A stretch of DNA of 64,000 nt from Doryteuthis pealeii (GCA_023376005.1 CM042145.1:19534812-19598811), one strand, 5' to 3'; shown: positions 23,053 to 35,092, counted from the stretch's first letter. Notes: generated by a model from the letters alone, not told the origin. Numbers and translations: made by a program.

Positions 23053-23470
23053 TTGGGAAATTTAGTTAGAATTACTCAGAATCAAGCTAGTGCCAAGACA
23101 GATGTTGTGTCCTGTGCTACCCCCCCCCCCCCGCGTGGTTATTATTGGAATTATGTTCAATTGAAACGGACTAGCACTATCATTTCTGCGTACTCACCCC
23201 CTCTCTCTATCTTTCCCTTACTCTTTTTCTTTTTTTTTCTTCTGTGTAGCATGTCCTTTTTCTTACCTTTCTTCATGATAAAAACATGATGGCTCATTAC
23301 TTAGGTGAGTTGAGAAATAAGAATTCAGCAAATAAGCAACACCAGAAAATCAGGATTTACATTTTTGCATTTCATCTTGGATAATTTGGATGGTCTCATT
23401 TTTAACCATAGGGTGTTGCAAGATGATAATGGTCATACAATCAAGGAACACGAGTATTAATATATTGTTG
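23053..23470 (+). repeat. Repeat family L, uninterrupted copy
   Basis: Shares ATTGAAACGGACTAG, the TCACCCCCTCTCT block, CTGTGTAGCATGTCCTTTTT, GAGAAATAAGAATTCAGCA and GTCTCATTTTTAACCATAGG with 59100-60350, where an insert splits it. Its nature is unknown. Confidence 0.5.
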
Positions 23471-23544
23471 GCACCTTTCCGTCCACTAAGGACAATGGCG
23501 TAGTGTCCAAAAAATGAAATAAAAGATTATATATATATATATAA

Positions 23545-23830
23545 TCTGCGCAAGTGACTCTGCAGGCCAATTCCTGAGTGACACTTTGGTGCACTGAATG
23601 CACACAAACTGTGATGCTTTATTTTCTCCCTCTTTCTGGCTCTCTTTGCTGTCAAGGCTACTCTCCTCTCTGTGCCTTGCTTAATGTTAAGGCCCCAGGC
23701 CACTCTATCTTTTTTTTTTTTTTGCATCTACTTCTCTTGTGTTTGTATCAATATGGCATATCCTCACGACTCTCCTGTAGACATCTTTAAATCGTAGGTG
23801 TGGTCTACCTACCGATCAGGAGTCTTTTAT
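23545..23830 (-). pseudogene. LINE ORF2 C-terminal end with Cys/His motif
   Basis: The minus strand reads HLRFKDVYRRVVRICHIDTN, TREVDAKK, and (after a T-tract at 23709-23723) a frame ending CAFSAPKCHSGIGLQSHLRR. This is the C-terminal RFKDV..R......ID...WE region plus the C..C...CHSGIGL.SH zinc-knuckle-like end of a LINE. It shares the DVYRRVVRICHIDTNT segment with 56815-57135, so both come from one family. It is truncated and frame-shifted. Confidence 0.75.
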
Positions 23831-23877
23831 TAATTCATGAATTAATCCCTGAATTAATATATAGATTATTAATATTA

Positions 23878-24500
23878 CTAGCAAATATATGCACCCTCCG
23901 GGTGCAAGTATTTAATTTAATGAAATGTTATATTAAATTAGAAAAGCCAACGAAACTAAATAAGAATGCAGATAAAAAGATTTGAAACAGAGGCGGGTAT
24001 AATCGAAAGATAAAATAACTGAAACATACTCTTCCATCATTCCTGTCTTTTATTGCTAAATTTTCCTAATTTAACTATTTAGTTAAAATAGGAGGTAAAG
24101 AATAAATTCACACGTGTTTCTTCTTGCTAATGGATTTTTTAAAAGATTTATTCACGAGATTTTTGCTCATATTCATTAAGATAAAGCCAAACAATTAGAA
24201 ATCAATAATACTAAGCATTTATTTATTAAAATCAAATTTTTGAAATCAATATGCAAATTAGCCTTCCTGTTCACACTGTAAACTGCTATTTTATTGTATA
24301 TATAAATACAGTTGCATATTATTAGTATGTAGATATGGTCAACAGTATTAATAATGTTAAACAATTTTATTAATAATTGAGGTTTAGATAAAAATAAAAT
24401 CATGAAGAATGTAGCGTAAATAACTAAAGGAATTGTGACTTGAGTAGTAATATAGTTTCGGTTTCAGACAGAAAAACACACAATCTCCATTATAATAAGA
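23878..24500 (-). mobile_element. Non-autonomous Helitron, family H
   Basis: This is a complete copy. CTAG is at 23878-23881 after A, with hairpin GCACCCTCCGGGTGC. The TC end (GA on +) is at 24499-24500, followed by T. It keeps the family's internal landmarks, such as the motif ATGCAAATTAGCCTTCC and the terminal AATCTCCATTATAATAAGA. Confidence 0.85.
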
Positions 24501-24565
24501 TATATTGAATATATAAAATCTACAACTAATTTAGAATCTTTTAAGATTTGTTTGTCTTAATTTTT

Positions 24566-24735
24566 TAGATGAGGCTTGATATGTATTTTTTTTTAAATTT
24601 TTTTTTTATAAAAAAACAAAAAAAAACTACTGCCCTCATCTTTATTGTAAAATATACATACACAATGAATTCCAAGGAACACCGGAAGAAGGCCGGAGGA
24701 TACATCGGCCGAAACATTGTGTATCTATATTTTGA
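24566..24735. repeat. Family E fragments
   Basis: TAGATGAGGCTTGATATG (24566-24583), CTGCCCTCATCTTTATTG (24631-24648), then the reverse-direction block GAAGAAGGCCGGAGGATACA and CGGCCGAAACATTGTG (24682-24722). Confidence 0.55.
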
Positions 24736-24793
24736 AAAAGAAAAATAATACTTTTAAGATTTGTTTTTTAACAAAAAAATCCAATAATTAATC

Positions 24794-25387
24794 AGCCCTG
24801 TAGTCTGGGGCTTCAAAATACATTGACTGCGCTTCTGCAGAGGGGTAAGACTCCCCCAATGGGGCCACCTGTTGGCCATGGGTGGTGACCTGTGATGCTT
24901 AAGGATGGAACCCAAGTAGTGGAGCAGTCCATGACATGCAATATTCCACTTTGTCCCTTACTTGGGTTAGACGGGCGGTCGGAGAGGCCCCCTTCGATCA
25001 ATCGGCTGGTCATGTCAAGCCCTAGCACCTATAGGATTGCCCCAATCCTATTGCTTTTATGGCAAGCCCAACACTTTTTATCATATGGGGGCTAGAAAGT
25101 GGTGGCTGAGGGTCTACATGTCCTGAGAATGATGTTAAACTCTATCCGATGGTGAGGTTCCAGTTCTGGAGGTTTGGGGAATGTGGAGCACCCCTTCATC
25201 ACCATTGCTCCCTGGTCCACTCTGACACGGAGTGATGGTACCTGTTAGGGTCCCATCTATGGGTTAGATAGAAAAACACAAGTTTATAAAAAAAAAATTT
25301 AGTATCCATTAAGAATGAATTTATTTCTAAACTTTGTCGGAATTAAATGACCCACTGGAGTTGATATGCCGTAAACCAAACCAAACT
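24794..25387 (+). repeat. Repeat family B, full length
   Basis: AGCCCTGTAGTCTGGGGCTT start, tail GGAATTAAATGACCCACTGG...ATATGCCGTAAACCAAACC. Confidence 0.82.
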
Positions 25388-25488
25388 TTATCATGAGCAT
25401 ATGTTCTGGTTAGAAAGTTTAGTAGGCATTTGCTAGAGTAATGAATTTGATTTCACTCTGATAAAATAGAAGGGGGAATTCTTCCAAG

Positions 25489-25612
25489 CTGCAGCCATGT
25501 CAGTACTATTGTATGGTTGCACCAATTAGACTTTAACTGGCGAAAAAACTAGATGGGAACTACTCAAGGATGTTGTATGCCGTTTTGAATAAATCTTACA
25601 AAACAAACCAAT
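25489..25612 (+). pseudogene. Short LINE reverse-transcriptase fragment
   Basis: The plus strand reads AAAMSVLLYGCTN, a stop, then TLTGEK and, in a shifted frame, a Leu-Asp-Gly/Met-Leu-like series. It corresponds to the LLYGCTTWTLT segment of the fragment at 19909-20690 but lies on the opposite strand. It is only about 120 bases long and is broken. Confidence 0.55.
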
Positions 25613-26342
25613 AGTTAATCGATTCATCAATTATAATTTCAGGTTTCTGGAATTTCAACTTTTTTTCTTTTTTTTTCTTTTTGCAAGAATAAAGAATTTT
25701 TTCTTTTCCTTTTTATTTTTTTATTTATTTTTTTTATTATTTGAACAGATATAATTGAAGAACTTTGGAATTAACGAAATGTAACGAATTGCTTGTCACT
25801 TGATATTTGTTTTACTCAAGTTTCTGCCGAGTCAGTGAAAGGAGAAAGTTGGGCATTGAATTTCTTTCTGAGGGTCATTTTTTTTATTTTTTAGGGGGTA
25901 TTTTTTTAAATCTTTTTTTTTTTTTTTAAGTGTCACCTGCATCGTATCTCTCAACACTAATCTCAGCAAACACAGCTTTATTTACCTGGAAGTAGATAAG
26001 TAAACAAAATGATTATTGCATTACACTTTTCTTTTAATGTTTCATCTACCTGATAACTACTTGTTCTGTCAAGTTGGGCTTAGTAGTAAGTTAGTATATT
26101 ATCTATAATAATAAATTATCATTATAATTTAGTACAGAGATGGCGCGGGGGGGGGGGGGGGGGGTCTGTGGACTGGAACCTTCTCAAACCTGAAATTTGA
26201 TTTTTGTATTTTTCAGCCAAGATTTTAACAATGAACTATAACCTACGAAGGTCTTTTTCATTTTATTTATTTATTTATTTATTTTTTTTTTTTTTTTTTA
26301 TTTATTTTTTTTTTTTTGATAAACCAGGATAGGGTGTTATTA
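25613..26342. other. AT-rich stretch without a gene
   Basis: T-rich runs and the G homopolymer; nothing else recognised. Confidence 0.45.
26147..26164. repeat. G homopolymer
   Basis: About 18 consecutive G. Such runs are often length-uncertain in assemblies. Confidence 0.85.
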
Positions 26343-26468
26343 ATCTTGGTGTGATGGTTAGCAAGCAGGTCCATTACTACTGAAAGGCGAGTTCAAACCT
26401 TGCTGGATTCCCCATACTTTTGACCTTGTGTCAAATCCTACCTGTGGGGAACAGGTGACATGTTAGGC
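26343..26468 (+). mobile_element. tRNA-derived SINE, family D
   Basis: Head GTGATGGTTAGCAAGCAGGT and GAGTTCAAACCTTGC, body GACCTTGTGTCAAATCCTAC. About 125 bp, ending in an A-rich run. Confidence 0.7.
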
Positions 26469-26546
26469 ATTTAAAAAAAAAAATTTTTTTTGACCAAATT
26501 GGAACAGGCTGATTTTAATGAGATAGGTCTTCGTCAGACAAAACAA

Positions 26547-26616
<70 letters not shown>

Positions 26617-26884
26617 ATATAACATATTTTGGGGGATTTTGTGTGAAACATGGACTGTAAAATAAATCCGAAACTCTGTTGGATGTTAAGTTTCATTTTA
26701 TTTCATTCAATATTTCATAAGCGTGACCTTCCTTTTTTAAGATAATCTCGAATGACCGTTTTATGTAACTTCTGGCGCCTTTATAGCTGGGATTGCTGGT
26801 CGTCTGGCTTGGTTGGCTGGGTTGTCCCTCTGTTGGTAGGTCATTGTTTGGATAATATATATATATATATATATGTGTGTGTCT

Positions 26885-27002
26885 GATTGCCAATGATTTC
26901 CTCTTCTCTTACTATTCAAATCCTAATTTTTAAATACCTTCCTAGATATATATATCAAATCTTCATTATTTTTTCATGAAAAGCAAGCTCTGGTGATAGT
27001 AA

Positions 27003-27054
<52 letters not shown>

Positions 27055-27130
27055 TTATTTATTTTGTTAATTGCTTTCTTTTTGTAGTTTCCTCCATCAT
27101 ACATTCATACCAACTGCCCTTATATATAAT
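26885..27130 (-). mobile_element. Helitron family N fragment with internal (TA)n
   Basis: It matches 1965-2080 (26885-26995) and 2627-2700 (27060-27130) in the same order and strand, separated only by (GT)n(TA)n at 27004-27050. It therefore represents the arrangement without the SINE found in the copy at 1960-2718. Confidence 0.5.
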
Positions 27131-27473
27131 TTCCTTTTTCTTTCTTTTTCTTCTACTTTTCTCAAAAATTCAGACAATACTTTTCTCCTCTTTTAATCTA
27201 TGGTATCTCTAAGAAATACGTCACATATTCTAAACGTCCTCACTTGTACCAATCAGGTCACAGTTTTCGAAAAGAAACGCTGGCAAAACACTCATGAGCC
27301 TTTCCCTGTATACACTTTCTCATCTCCAGTTACTTTAAAAACCTCATTTTTTCCCATCCTAATGTCCTGATGAAGGTTTAATAAAAACCAAAACGTTTCA
27401 ACGTCGACTTCACCATCAAAAATAAATCCATCTTTTTTTGGAATAGTTTGTTTTTCTATTTTCTATGTATATA

Positions 27474-28119
27474 TCTTATTATAATGGAGATTGTGTGTTT
27501 TTCTGTCTGTAACCGAAACTATATTCCTACTCAAGTCACAATTCTCTTAGTTATTTACATCACATTCTCCATGATTTTATTTTTTATCTAAACCTCAATT
27601 ATTAATAAAATTGTCTTACATTATTAATACTGTTAACCATGTCTACATACTAACAACATACAATTATATTTATATATACAATAAAATAGCGGTTTACAGT
27701 GTGAATGGGAAGGCTAATTTGCATATTAATATTAAAAAATCGAATTTAATAAATATGTGTTTAGTATTATTGATTTCTAACTGTTTGGTTTTATTTTAAT
27801 GAATATAAGCAACAATCTCTTCAATGAATCTTAAATGAAATCCATTAACAAGATAAAATAACTGTCATTTTATTCTTTACTTCCTCTTTAACTAAATACT
27901 TAAATTAGAAAAAATAACAATGAAAGACGAGAGTGATGGAAGAGTAAGTTTCAGTTGTTCCATTTTTTATTATACTCCCTCTGTTTCAAATCTTTTATTA
28001 TACTCCCTCTGTTTCAAATCTTTTTATCTGTATTCTTATTTAGCCTTTCTAATTTAATACAATATTTTATTACATTAAAACTTAAATACTTGCACCCGGA
28101 GGGTGCATATATTTGCTAG
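27474..28119 (+). mobile_element. Non-autonomous Helitron, family H (plus orientation)
   Basis: TC at 27474 follows A at 27473. The 3' end has hairpin GCACCCGGAGGGTGC, then ATATATTTG and CTAG (28116-28119) followed by T. It is full length and opposite in orientation to the other complete copies. Confidence 0.87.
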
Positions 28120-28274
28120 TGCATGTAAAGTTTGTAATTAAATATGATGGAATGAGAAAAGCATTTTGTCTTTTTGTGTGTGTATGTATGTGATGAATAA
28201 ACACTAACATAATAAAACCAATTATGATCATTGTTTGTTAATCAAATATTATGTGCAAGTATTTAGGGTGTAAA

Positions 28275-28530
28275 AAGGGTTTAGCTCGGTCGGTAGAGCG
28301 TGCGCCTAGAAACCGCAAGATTCCGGGTTCGATACCGGCCCTCACCAACTCGGCGTATGAGTAGCACAGGGATCTGTGCGGTAAAGTGAGGAGCTGATGG
28401 TAGGTGTGGCGCTCCACCTCAGACACTAAAACCAATCTCCTTGGTCTAGAATTTGTGAAAAGGGGATAGACTCACTCGCTATTTGGATGATGCCGCTTTA
28501 GGCCACCCCAGCGACTTTACTTACTTTATT
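28275..28530 (+). mobile_element. tRNA-derived SINE, family A
   Basis: Full-length copy. The head (TTAGCTCGGTCGGTAGAGCG, GGGTTCGATACCGG) is the closest here to a consensus tRNA promoter. Tail GACTTTACTTACTTTATT. Confidence 0.87.
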
Positions 28531-29380
28531 ATTAATAGTAGTAGTATAATTATTAGTAGTATATATTATTTGTAGTAGTATTAGTATTATTATGGGTTAT
28601 TATCATTAGTAGTAGTTGTAGTAATTGATACAAAAAAAATGGAAATAAAAAGAAAATAGATGAATATTTTTTTTTTTTTTTAACATTAAATGAAACAAAG
28701 AAAGGGAGATGTAGAGAGAGAGGGGTTTAGATAGACAAAGAAATGTAAAGATAGGCATAGAGATACAGAGGTAAAGAGAGAGGGGGAGTAGAGATATCTT
28801 AAGTTAGTAAATCACCATTTTTTTTTTTTTTTTTATGTATGTGTAAGAGAGAGAGAGATAGAGATGTTTTCTATCTTCTATGTTAGAAGAGTATTATAAT
28901 TATTTAGTTGCCTCCAGATACAATGTTTTGATGAATATCACCTGATGATCTGAATCATGAAAGTCACACTTAGAAGTTATTAGTATTTATTTTTTATTTT
29001 CTTATATTTGCTCTACTGTTTGTGCCTTGAGCACTTTCACTTCTTACTGAATTTACTGCCATTTTAGTTTAAACAATAAGGTGAGAATTCTTATATATAT
29101 ATATATATATTAGTTAAGAATTAATGGGGAAAAAATTAATGGAATAAATGAAAAAATCTTTTCCAAAGGACCTCTCGTAAAAGAAAAAAGAAAAAATTTT
29201 TAAGAGAGATCCCTAATGGAAAAGCCTTCTTCACCTCCAGCGGACTCTTTATTGAAGCATTGAATTAATATAATTATTATATAATTATCATAGAAGATAT
29301 AGGAGAAGATAAAATGTGTCTTACCTTTGTGAGGTTATGTTGAGAAATGATTCAAATATATATATATATATATATATATA
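28531..29380. other. AT-rich stretch with short GA-rich runs
   Basis: TAG/TAT-rich simple sequence (28540-28630) and GAGAGA runs (28700-28860). No gene seen. Confidence 0.45.
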
Positions 29381-29606
29381 TGCTGATAGGTACGTGTTCT
29401 ACGTCCCTGATACACAAAAAATCTAAAAGGACGCAGTAGAATTGTATCCATGTGTCCCAGTGTTTTTTCTTTTTTCTTACCTCACCATTTCAAGCTAACT
29501 GTAAATACATTTCAATAGTTTCTTAGAAATGAATTACACAGTAAGAGGTTACAAAGTAGGAGTTATACGGCTTTAGTTGGGACCCATAAATTTTCCTGGG
29601 GATTCA
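29381..29606 (-). mobile_element. DNA element family G, truncated copy
   Basis: It starts TGCTGATAGGTACG next to a (TA)n run and ends near GGGGATTCAGATGAAG; the far terminus is lost. The right edge lies about 20 bases from the 722-bp fold-back element. Confidence 0.7.
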
Positions 29607-29628
29607 GATGAAGATATATATATATATA

Positions 29629-30350
29629 TGTGGAGAAAAGTAGACAAACACGGGATGTTGTGGAAACTTGATGTTTATTGTCGACGGTGCAACGTTTCGG
29701 TCTCTTATTAGACCATCTTCAGGACTTGAATATAGTTCTTACTCCAATGATGGAAATTCTCAAAATGCTGAAAGCGGAAGGTCGTCAGTAGGGGGAAGTG
29801 TAGTTGGGGGTGGTTAGTGGATTCTTCCTCTCTCTGGAATGGGGAGTGCCGAAATGGTGAATGGTGGTACCATTTTTAACAAATCTTACCCTTACAAACC
29901 CTTACAAAAAAAAAATAAATAAATAAATAAATAAATAAAATAAAATAAAATAAATAATAAATCAAAAAGAAATCACACCAACATACCAACAACACATATA
30001 TAACTTAACGACAAATCCAGTTCCCAATCACACATAAACAAAAAACAATTAAACAGACACACACATACACATATTTAGCTAACCAATCCCCACAATCTAA
30101 CACCTGTGGTACCACCATTCACCATTTCGGCACTCCCCATTCCAGAGAGAGGAAGAATCCACTAACCACCCCCAACTACACTTCCCCCTATTGACGACCT
30201 TCCGCTTTCAGCATTTTGAGAATTTCCATCATTGGAATAAGAACTATATTCAAGTCCTGAAGATGGTCTAATAAGAGACCGAAACGTTGCACCGTCGACA
30301 ATAAACATCAAGTTTCCACAACATCCCGTGTTTGTCTACTTTTCTCCACA
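29629..30350. mobile_element. 722-bp fold-back DNA transposon with TA target duplication
   Basis: Near-perfect inverted arms of about 240 bp (29629-29871 and 30110-30350; ends TGTGGAGAAAAGTAGACAAA) flank a 238-bp A-rich centre. TA stands on both sides (29627-29628 and 30351-30352), as for Tc1/mariner-type insertions. There is no transposase, so it is non-autonomous. A diverged relative of the arm lies at 62816-62935. Confidence 0.88.
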
Positions 30351-30378
30351 TACTGTCGGATTAACCTCCTCACATTTC

Positions 30379-30382
<4 letters not shown>

Positions 30383-30448
<66 letters not shown>
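30383..30448. repeat. (TA)n microsatellite
   Basis: 33 TA units. Other (TA)n runs of 12 or more units lie near 2097, 3567, 3857, 4294, 13295, 26571, 27011, 32591, 38425 and 58388. Confidence 0.95.
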
Positions 30449-30450
<2 letters not shown>

Positions 30451-30783
30451 AATTTTATACGGAATTTTCTCAAGATTTACATCCTGTTGATTTAATTTAA
30501 TGCCCAAAAGAACATTAAAGACACACACACACACACACACACAATGAGTTAAAAGGATTTATTCTTAAAAGAATAGATTTAAGTATTTATTGCTATTATA
30601 TAACAATCAGGATTTACTTATGTTTAATTTGTTGCTAGACTGGTTTTATGTGTTTATAGGTGTCTTGGTTACACAAACAATTGTTTTGATAAACAGAATA
30701 AATTTGATTTATTAAAAGACAAAGTCTGATGATTCATTGTTCTTTATTCATTTATTTATTTTTATTTTTTTATTTCTTTCCAG

Positions 30784-30859
30784 ACACAACCTCCAGTGAA
30801 ATGTTTGAACACTGTCCCCTATTTTCCTTTAGTGGACAATCTGCATCCGTGTTTTGTAG
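30784..30859 (+). other. Candidate internal exon of unknown gene
   Basis: A pyrimidine-rich run ending TTTCTTTCCAG (AG at 30782-30783) is followed by 76 bases and then TAG|GTAAGTG, a strong 5' splice site (GT at 30860). Reading from the first base, the segment is open throughout (25 codons plus one base; begins TQPPVKCLNT, ends LHPCFV). No repeat family in this window covers it. It could be a coding exon of an unidentified + strand gene, or an upstream non-coding exon of TMEM45 16.5 kb downstream. No protein was recognised. Confidence 0.3.
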
Positions 30860-31149
30860 GTAAGTGAAATGTTTTTACCATTGATCAGTGCTGGTGTCCC
30901 ATGCCGTCCCCACCAAATCTATGACACAACCCTTCCCTCCCCAACACACCCTCTACTACATGTGACTTTTGATAAAGTAGTATTCATAGAAAATATATGC
31001 AACCTGCCCTTCCAGGCCCTCCAAGCAGGCTTGCTCTGCCCCACCCCCTAAACTCCAGTTTGGGGTTCAGGGTAGTACGTGCAGTCGTTGCACATTGATT
31101 ATCTTTACTTTATCAGAATAGTGAACAATTGAATATTTTCAATGAAAGA

Positions 31150-31659
31150 TTAGAAGCAACTTTTCTTTCATTTTTTTTTCTATTTCTTTCATTTTTTTTT
31201 TCTATTTCTTTCATTTTTTTTTCTATTTCTTTCATTTTTTTTTTCTCTATTTCTTTCATTTTTTTTCTATTTCTTTTTTTTTTTTCTCTATTTCTTTCAT
31301 TTTTTTTTTCTCTATTTCTTTCATTTTTTTTTTCTCTATTTCTTTCATTTTTTTCTTTTTTTTTTCTCTATTTCTTTCATTTTTTTCTTTTTTTTTCTCT
31401 ATTTCTTTCATTTCTTTTCTTTCTTTTTTTTTTTTTTTTCTCTATTTCTTTCGTTTTTTTCTTTTTTTTTTCTCTATTTCTTTCATTTTTTTCTTTTTTT
31501 TTTCTCTATTTCTTTCATTTTTTTCTTTTTTTTTCTCTCTATTTCTTTCATTTTTTTCTTTTTTTTTTTCTCTATTTCTTTCATTTTTTTCTTTTTTTTT
31601 TTCTCTATTTCTTTCATGTTTTTTTTTTTTTTTTCTCTATTTCTTTCATTTTTTTTTTT

Positions 31660-31692
<33 letters not shown>

Positions 31693-31982
31693 TCTTATTT
31701 CTTTTTTTTTCTTTTTTTTTTTTTTCTTCTCTATTTCTTTCCCTTTTTTTTTTTTTTTTCTCTATTTCTTTCCTTTTTTTTTTTTCTCTATTTCTTTCCC
31801 TTTTTTTTTTTTCTCTATTCTTTCCCTTTTTTTTTTCTCTATTTCTTTCCCTTTTTTTTCTCTTTTCTTTCCCTTTTTTTTTTTTTTTCTCTCTATTTCT
31901 TTCCCTTTTTTTTTTTTTCTATTTTTTTTTCCCTTTTTTTTTTTTTTCTATTTTTTTTTTTCTCTCTATTCTTTCATTTTTA
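31150..31982. repeat. Long T-rich pyrimidine tract with CTCTATTTCTTTCATTTTTT units
   Basis: About 830 bases with a unit of about 27-35 bp (TTTTTTTCTCTATTTCTTTC). The unit changes late from TTCATTTT to TTCCCTTTT. The long open frame is an artefact. Confidence 0.93.
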
Positions 31983-32122
31983 AAAAAATTTTATTTAAAA
32001 AAAAAATAATCCATCTAGTTTCCATATCCAATAAATCTCCAAAAGAGTAATGTCTTCTATCTCCATGGAAATTGCTTTATCCATTTATACTTCTCCCTGG
32101 AAAAAACCCAAAAAAAACACTG

Positions 32123-32278
32123 CCCTGACAGCAGGGCTTAGAATACGCTAACTGTATCCCCAATAAGGGTTTAAGACTTTCCTCCAAAAAGGGGTGCTGG
32201 TCACGTCAAGCCCTAGCACCTATATGATTGTCCCAACCCTTTTTATCATATATGTGCTAGAAGGCGGTGGCTAAGGGT
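32123..32278 (+). repeat. Repeat family B, internally deleted
   Basis: TGCCCTGACAGCAGGGCTTAG start joined directly to GGTGCTGGTCACGTCAAGCC and CTAGAAGGCGGTGGCTAAGG; at least two internal deletions and no 3' tail. Confidence 0.7.
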
Positions 32279-32588
32279 TTACCCTTCCAAACATTAACCT
32301 CTTTTTGTTCTTATTTCTTTTTTTTCTCTTTCTCCAGAAATCCGATTACCGTTTTCTTTTCAATCCCAAAATTCTCCGTAGACCATAATAATTACGCTAT
32401 ACTTTGTCCCACTTGAAATAATAGCACAAATTATAGGAAACAAGAATTAACAGGTGGTTTATGTACCAAAAGGTCAATATGACCCACAGGTACATTCTGC
32501 AAGAATTTTCATATGCTAGATATATTTGATGATTTCAATCAAGTAGGTTAGTAGAATGTAACAGAATAGTTATTCAAAGATATTCTGT

Positions 32589-32625
<37 letters not shown>

Positions 32626-33230
32626 TCCTGAAATTAACCTATATCAAGATAAGGATATTTGACAACCATTGTGTCATAAAATAAAACTTTATTTAACTTG
32701 AGAGAAAGTAGAATATCTTTTAATAAATACAAATTAGATTCCTCACCCAACAGAATTCATAAATCATTTGAAGCTTTTTGTTCTGCCTTCATCAAAAGTT
32801 CCCCTTCTCGCCCACACACCTTTCTCTGTTTGGACCCATCCCTGTCCATCCAAGGTCATAACTCAAGACTTAAGAGTTGAAACCTGCCTAGCAACAGAGG
32901 TACACACCTTAGACAATCCTTAAACGATCTGTTTGGCACCAAAGTTAGATAGTTGATTCAAGTCTTTTTCAGTTTCCTTGATTTCCCCAGATGAGACAGA
33001 CACGTCAATGTAACTCTTGTAAGAGACATTCCCACAATCTTTTTTAACCCTGAGGCTGACAGAGAACATTGAACTTTTCTTAACTTCTTCCTTTAATGTA
33101 TGTATTTGTTTAATGATACTTAACTTTTTACATTATATTTACTGTCTCAAGTTCTATTATTTTTCTTTCATTCTTTTGTTCTTTCTTTTGTCATTTGCTT
33201 AAGCTACTGCCCAATTTCTTCACACAAGAG
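32279..33230. other. Unique, moderately AT-rich sequence
   Basis: Apart from (TA)n at 32591-32622 nothing repetitive is recognised. 32750-33060 is the least biased sequence of this neighbourhood but has no long open frame. Confidence 0.45.
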
Positions 33231-33376
33231 ATTGGCCAGTCTGGCGGGCCTGGGCTAGAGGTTGGCCAGTCTGGCGGGCCTGGGCTAGAGGTTGGCCAGT
33301 CTGGCGGCCTGGGCTAGAGTTTGGCCAGTCTGCGGGCCTGGGCTTTGTCAGTCTGGCTAGAGGTTGGCCAGTAAGA
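33231..33376. repeat. GC-rich 30-bp tandem repeat, about five copies
   Basis: Unit TTGGCCAGTCTGGCGGGCCT followed by GGGCTAGAGG. The first copies are exact; later ones lose bases. Confidence 0.92.
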
Positions 33377-33910
33377 TAGGTTGATTTTTCACTTTAAAAA
33401 AAAAAAACCATCAAATTCTCCCAAGCAGCAAAAGTTGTGTGTTGGTATAATGAATACTGATACCAAAAACTAGATATTTTACTTGCACGCTTATTTGAGG
33501 AAATAGCATGAAAGATCATCAACTAAAATGCACCAAAACTCTTCATTTTCACAACATTTAGCCGAGAAATTGGTTAGAAAATTTATCAATTTCAATATTT
33601 AAAACAGAAAATCTTGTCATTTTAAACAAAACGAATAAAATATTATAACTAGAATTCAAATTGAAAATATGCCCCCATCATCACAGACACATTCGATATG
33701 CTGCTTTTCTCCTAACAAGTAAGCTGTAACAGTGATAACATTTTTAAAGATTGAAATCTATTTCCTAAAACGAAGGTAAAATTTTGAAGAAAAATGTTTT
33801 GTTGGGTAATTCTTTGTTAATTTGCAACTTTCACCATGTTGGAGACATTAGTTTCAAAATCGATCTACCCTATTGGCTTGTCTAGAAACCCAGTCTAGAC
33901 TTTGAATGAT

Positions 33911-33931
33911 GTTTTTTCTTTTTTTTCTTTC

Positions 33932-33963
<32 letters not shown>

Positions 33964-34053
33964 ATTTCTTTCTTTTTTTCTTTTCTTTTTTTCTTTTTTT
34001 TCTTTTTTTTCTTTTCTTTTTTTCTTTTTTTTTTTTTTTTTTTTTTTCTTTTC

Positions 34054-34084
<31 letters not shown>

Positions 34085-34164
34085 CTTTTCTTTTCTTTGT
34101 TTTTTTTTTTTTTTTTTCTTTTTTTTTTTTTTTCTTTTCTTTTTTTCTTTTCTTTTCTTTTTTA
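33911..34164. repeat. Homopyrimidine tract (TTTTC)n-like
   Basis: About 250 bases of T with regularly spaced C. Confidence 0.9.
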
Positions 34165-34794
34165 AGATAAAACCTGATTTTCTCACTATGAAGATTAATA
34201 GAACACAGTTTTCATGCTCACTTTGTTACTTGGCTTGTGTGAATGATTAAGATAAGCTTAACACTTTACCTTTTCATATTCATGATTTAGCCACACACCC
34301 CTCTCTCCCAGGTAACTCACATTCTCTGTTTACTGAAGAAAGGACAGTCAAGCTTTATGGAAACGTAATCTTTTCACTTGATAATAACAAGTAAAACTCA
34401 AGAAATGGTAAATGGTTTCTGCCAAAGAAGAGTAAACAGATTTTGTTTGAAGAGGGGGAGTTGCCTTATTTTTTCTCTCCCCTCCCAATTATAGTTATTC
34501 ATTATATTCCTTTACTACCAGATCTTGGTAAAACAATTGCTTTTTACCTTTTTTTTTTTTTTTTAGTTTTATTATAGAACACTTAATTTAGTTTGGCAAC
34601 AGTCTGGAATTTGTTGAAACATCTGCAGCCTTTGGAAATGATTGATTCTCTTTCTGATGAGCTGGACTTGGACAAAATGTATACATGTACGGATTGCTTT
34701 CACACTTGATAGTAAAGATGTTAAAACAGATATTTAATTTCTATGTTAAGGACATTTTGTGAGGGTTAATTTGCTTAGTTTATTGGTTTTTGCC

Positions 34795-35092
34795 TCCTTT
34801 TTTTTCCCTTTCATTTTTAATGTCCATTTTCTTTTTTTTTTTTCTTTTTGTTCTTCTCCTTTTTTCTTGCCCTTTTACTTCCCTTCTTTTTTTCTTTTTT
34901 TTTCTTCTTCTTTACTCTGTTGCCTTTGTTCCTCACTTTTCTTTCTCCATTCTTCTGCTCCATGTCTGTTTTTTTTTTCCACTCTTACACCCCTTCATTT
35001 TTCCTATGACACCCTCTTATAGGATTTAGTTGTTCAATCAGTATTCAGCTGTATCGCTTGAGTTTTGTTCTGAGTGAGTTGGAAGGTGGTCC
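34795..35092. repeat. Pyrimidine-rich lead-in to the 35-kb satellite
   Basis: T/C-rich but irregular sequence with occasional G and A; no unit is evident. Confidence 0.7.

Noticed and set aside
31129..32050. 284-codon and 144-codon Phe-rich frames
   Set aside because: Translation of a T-rich tandem tract.
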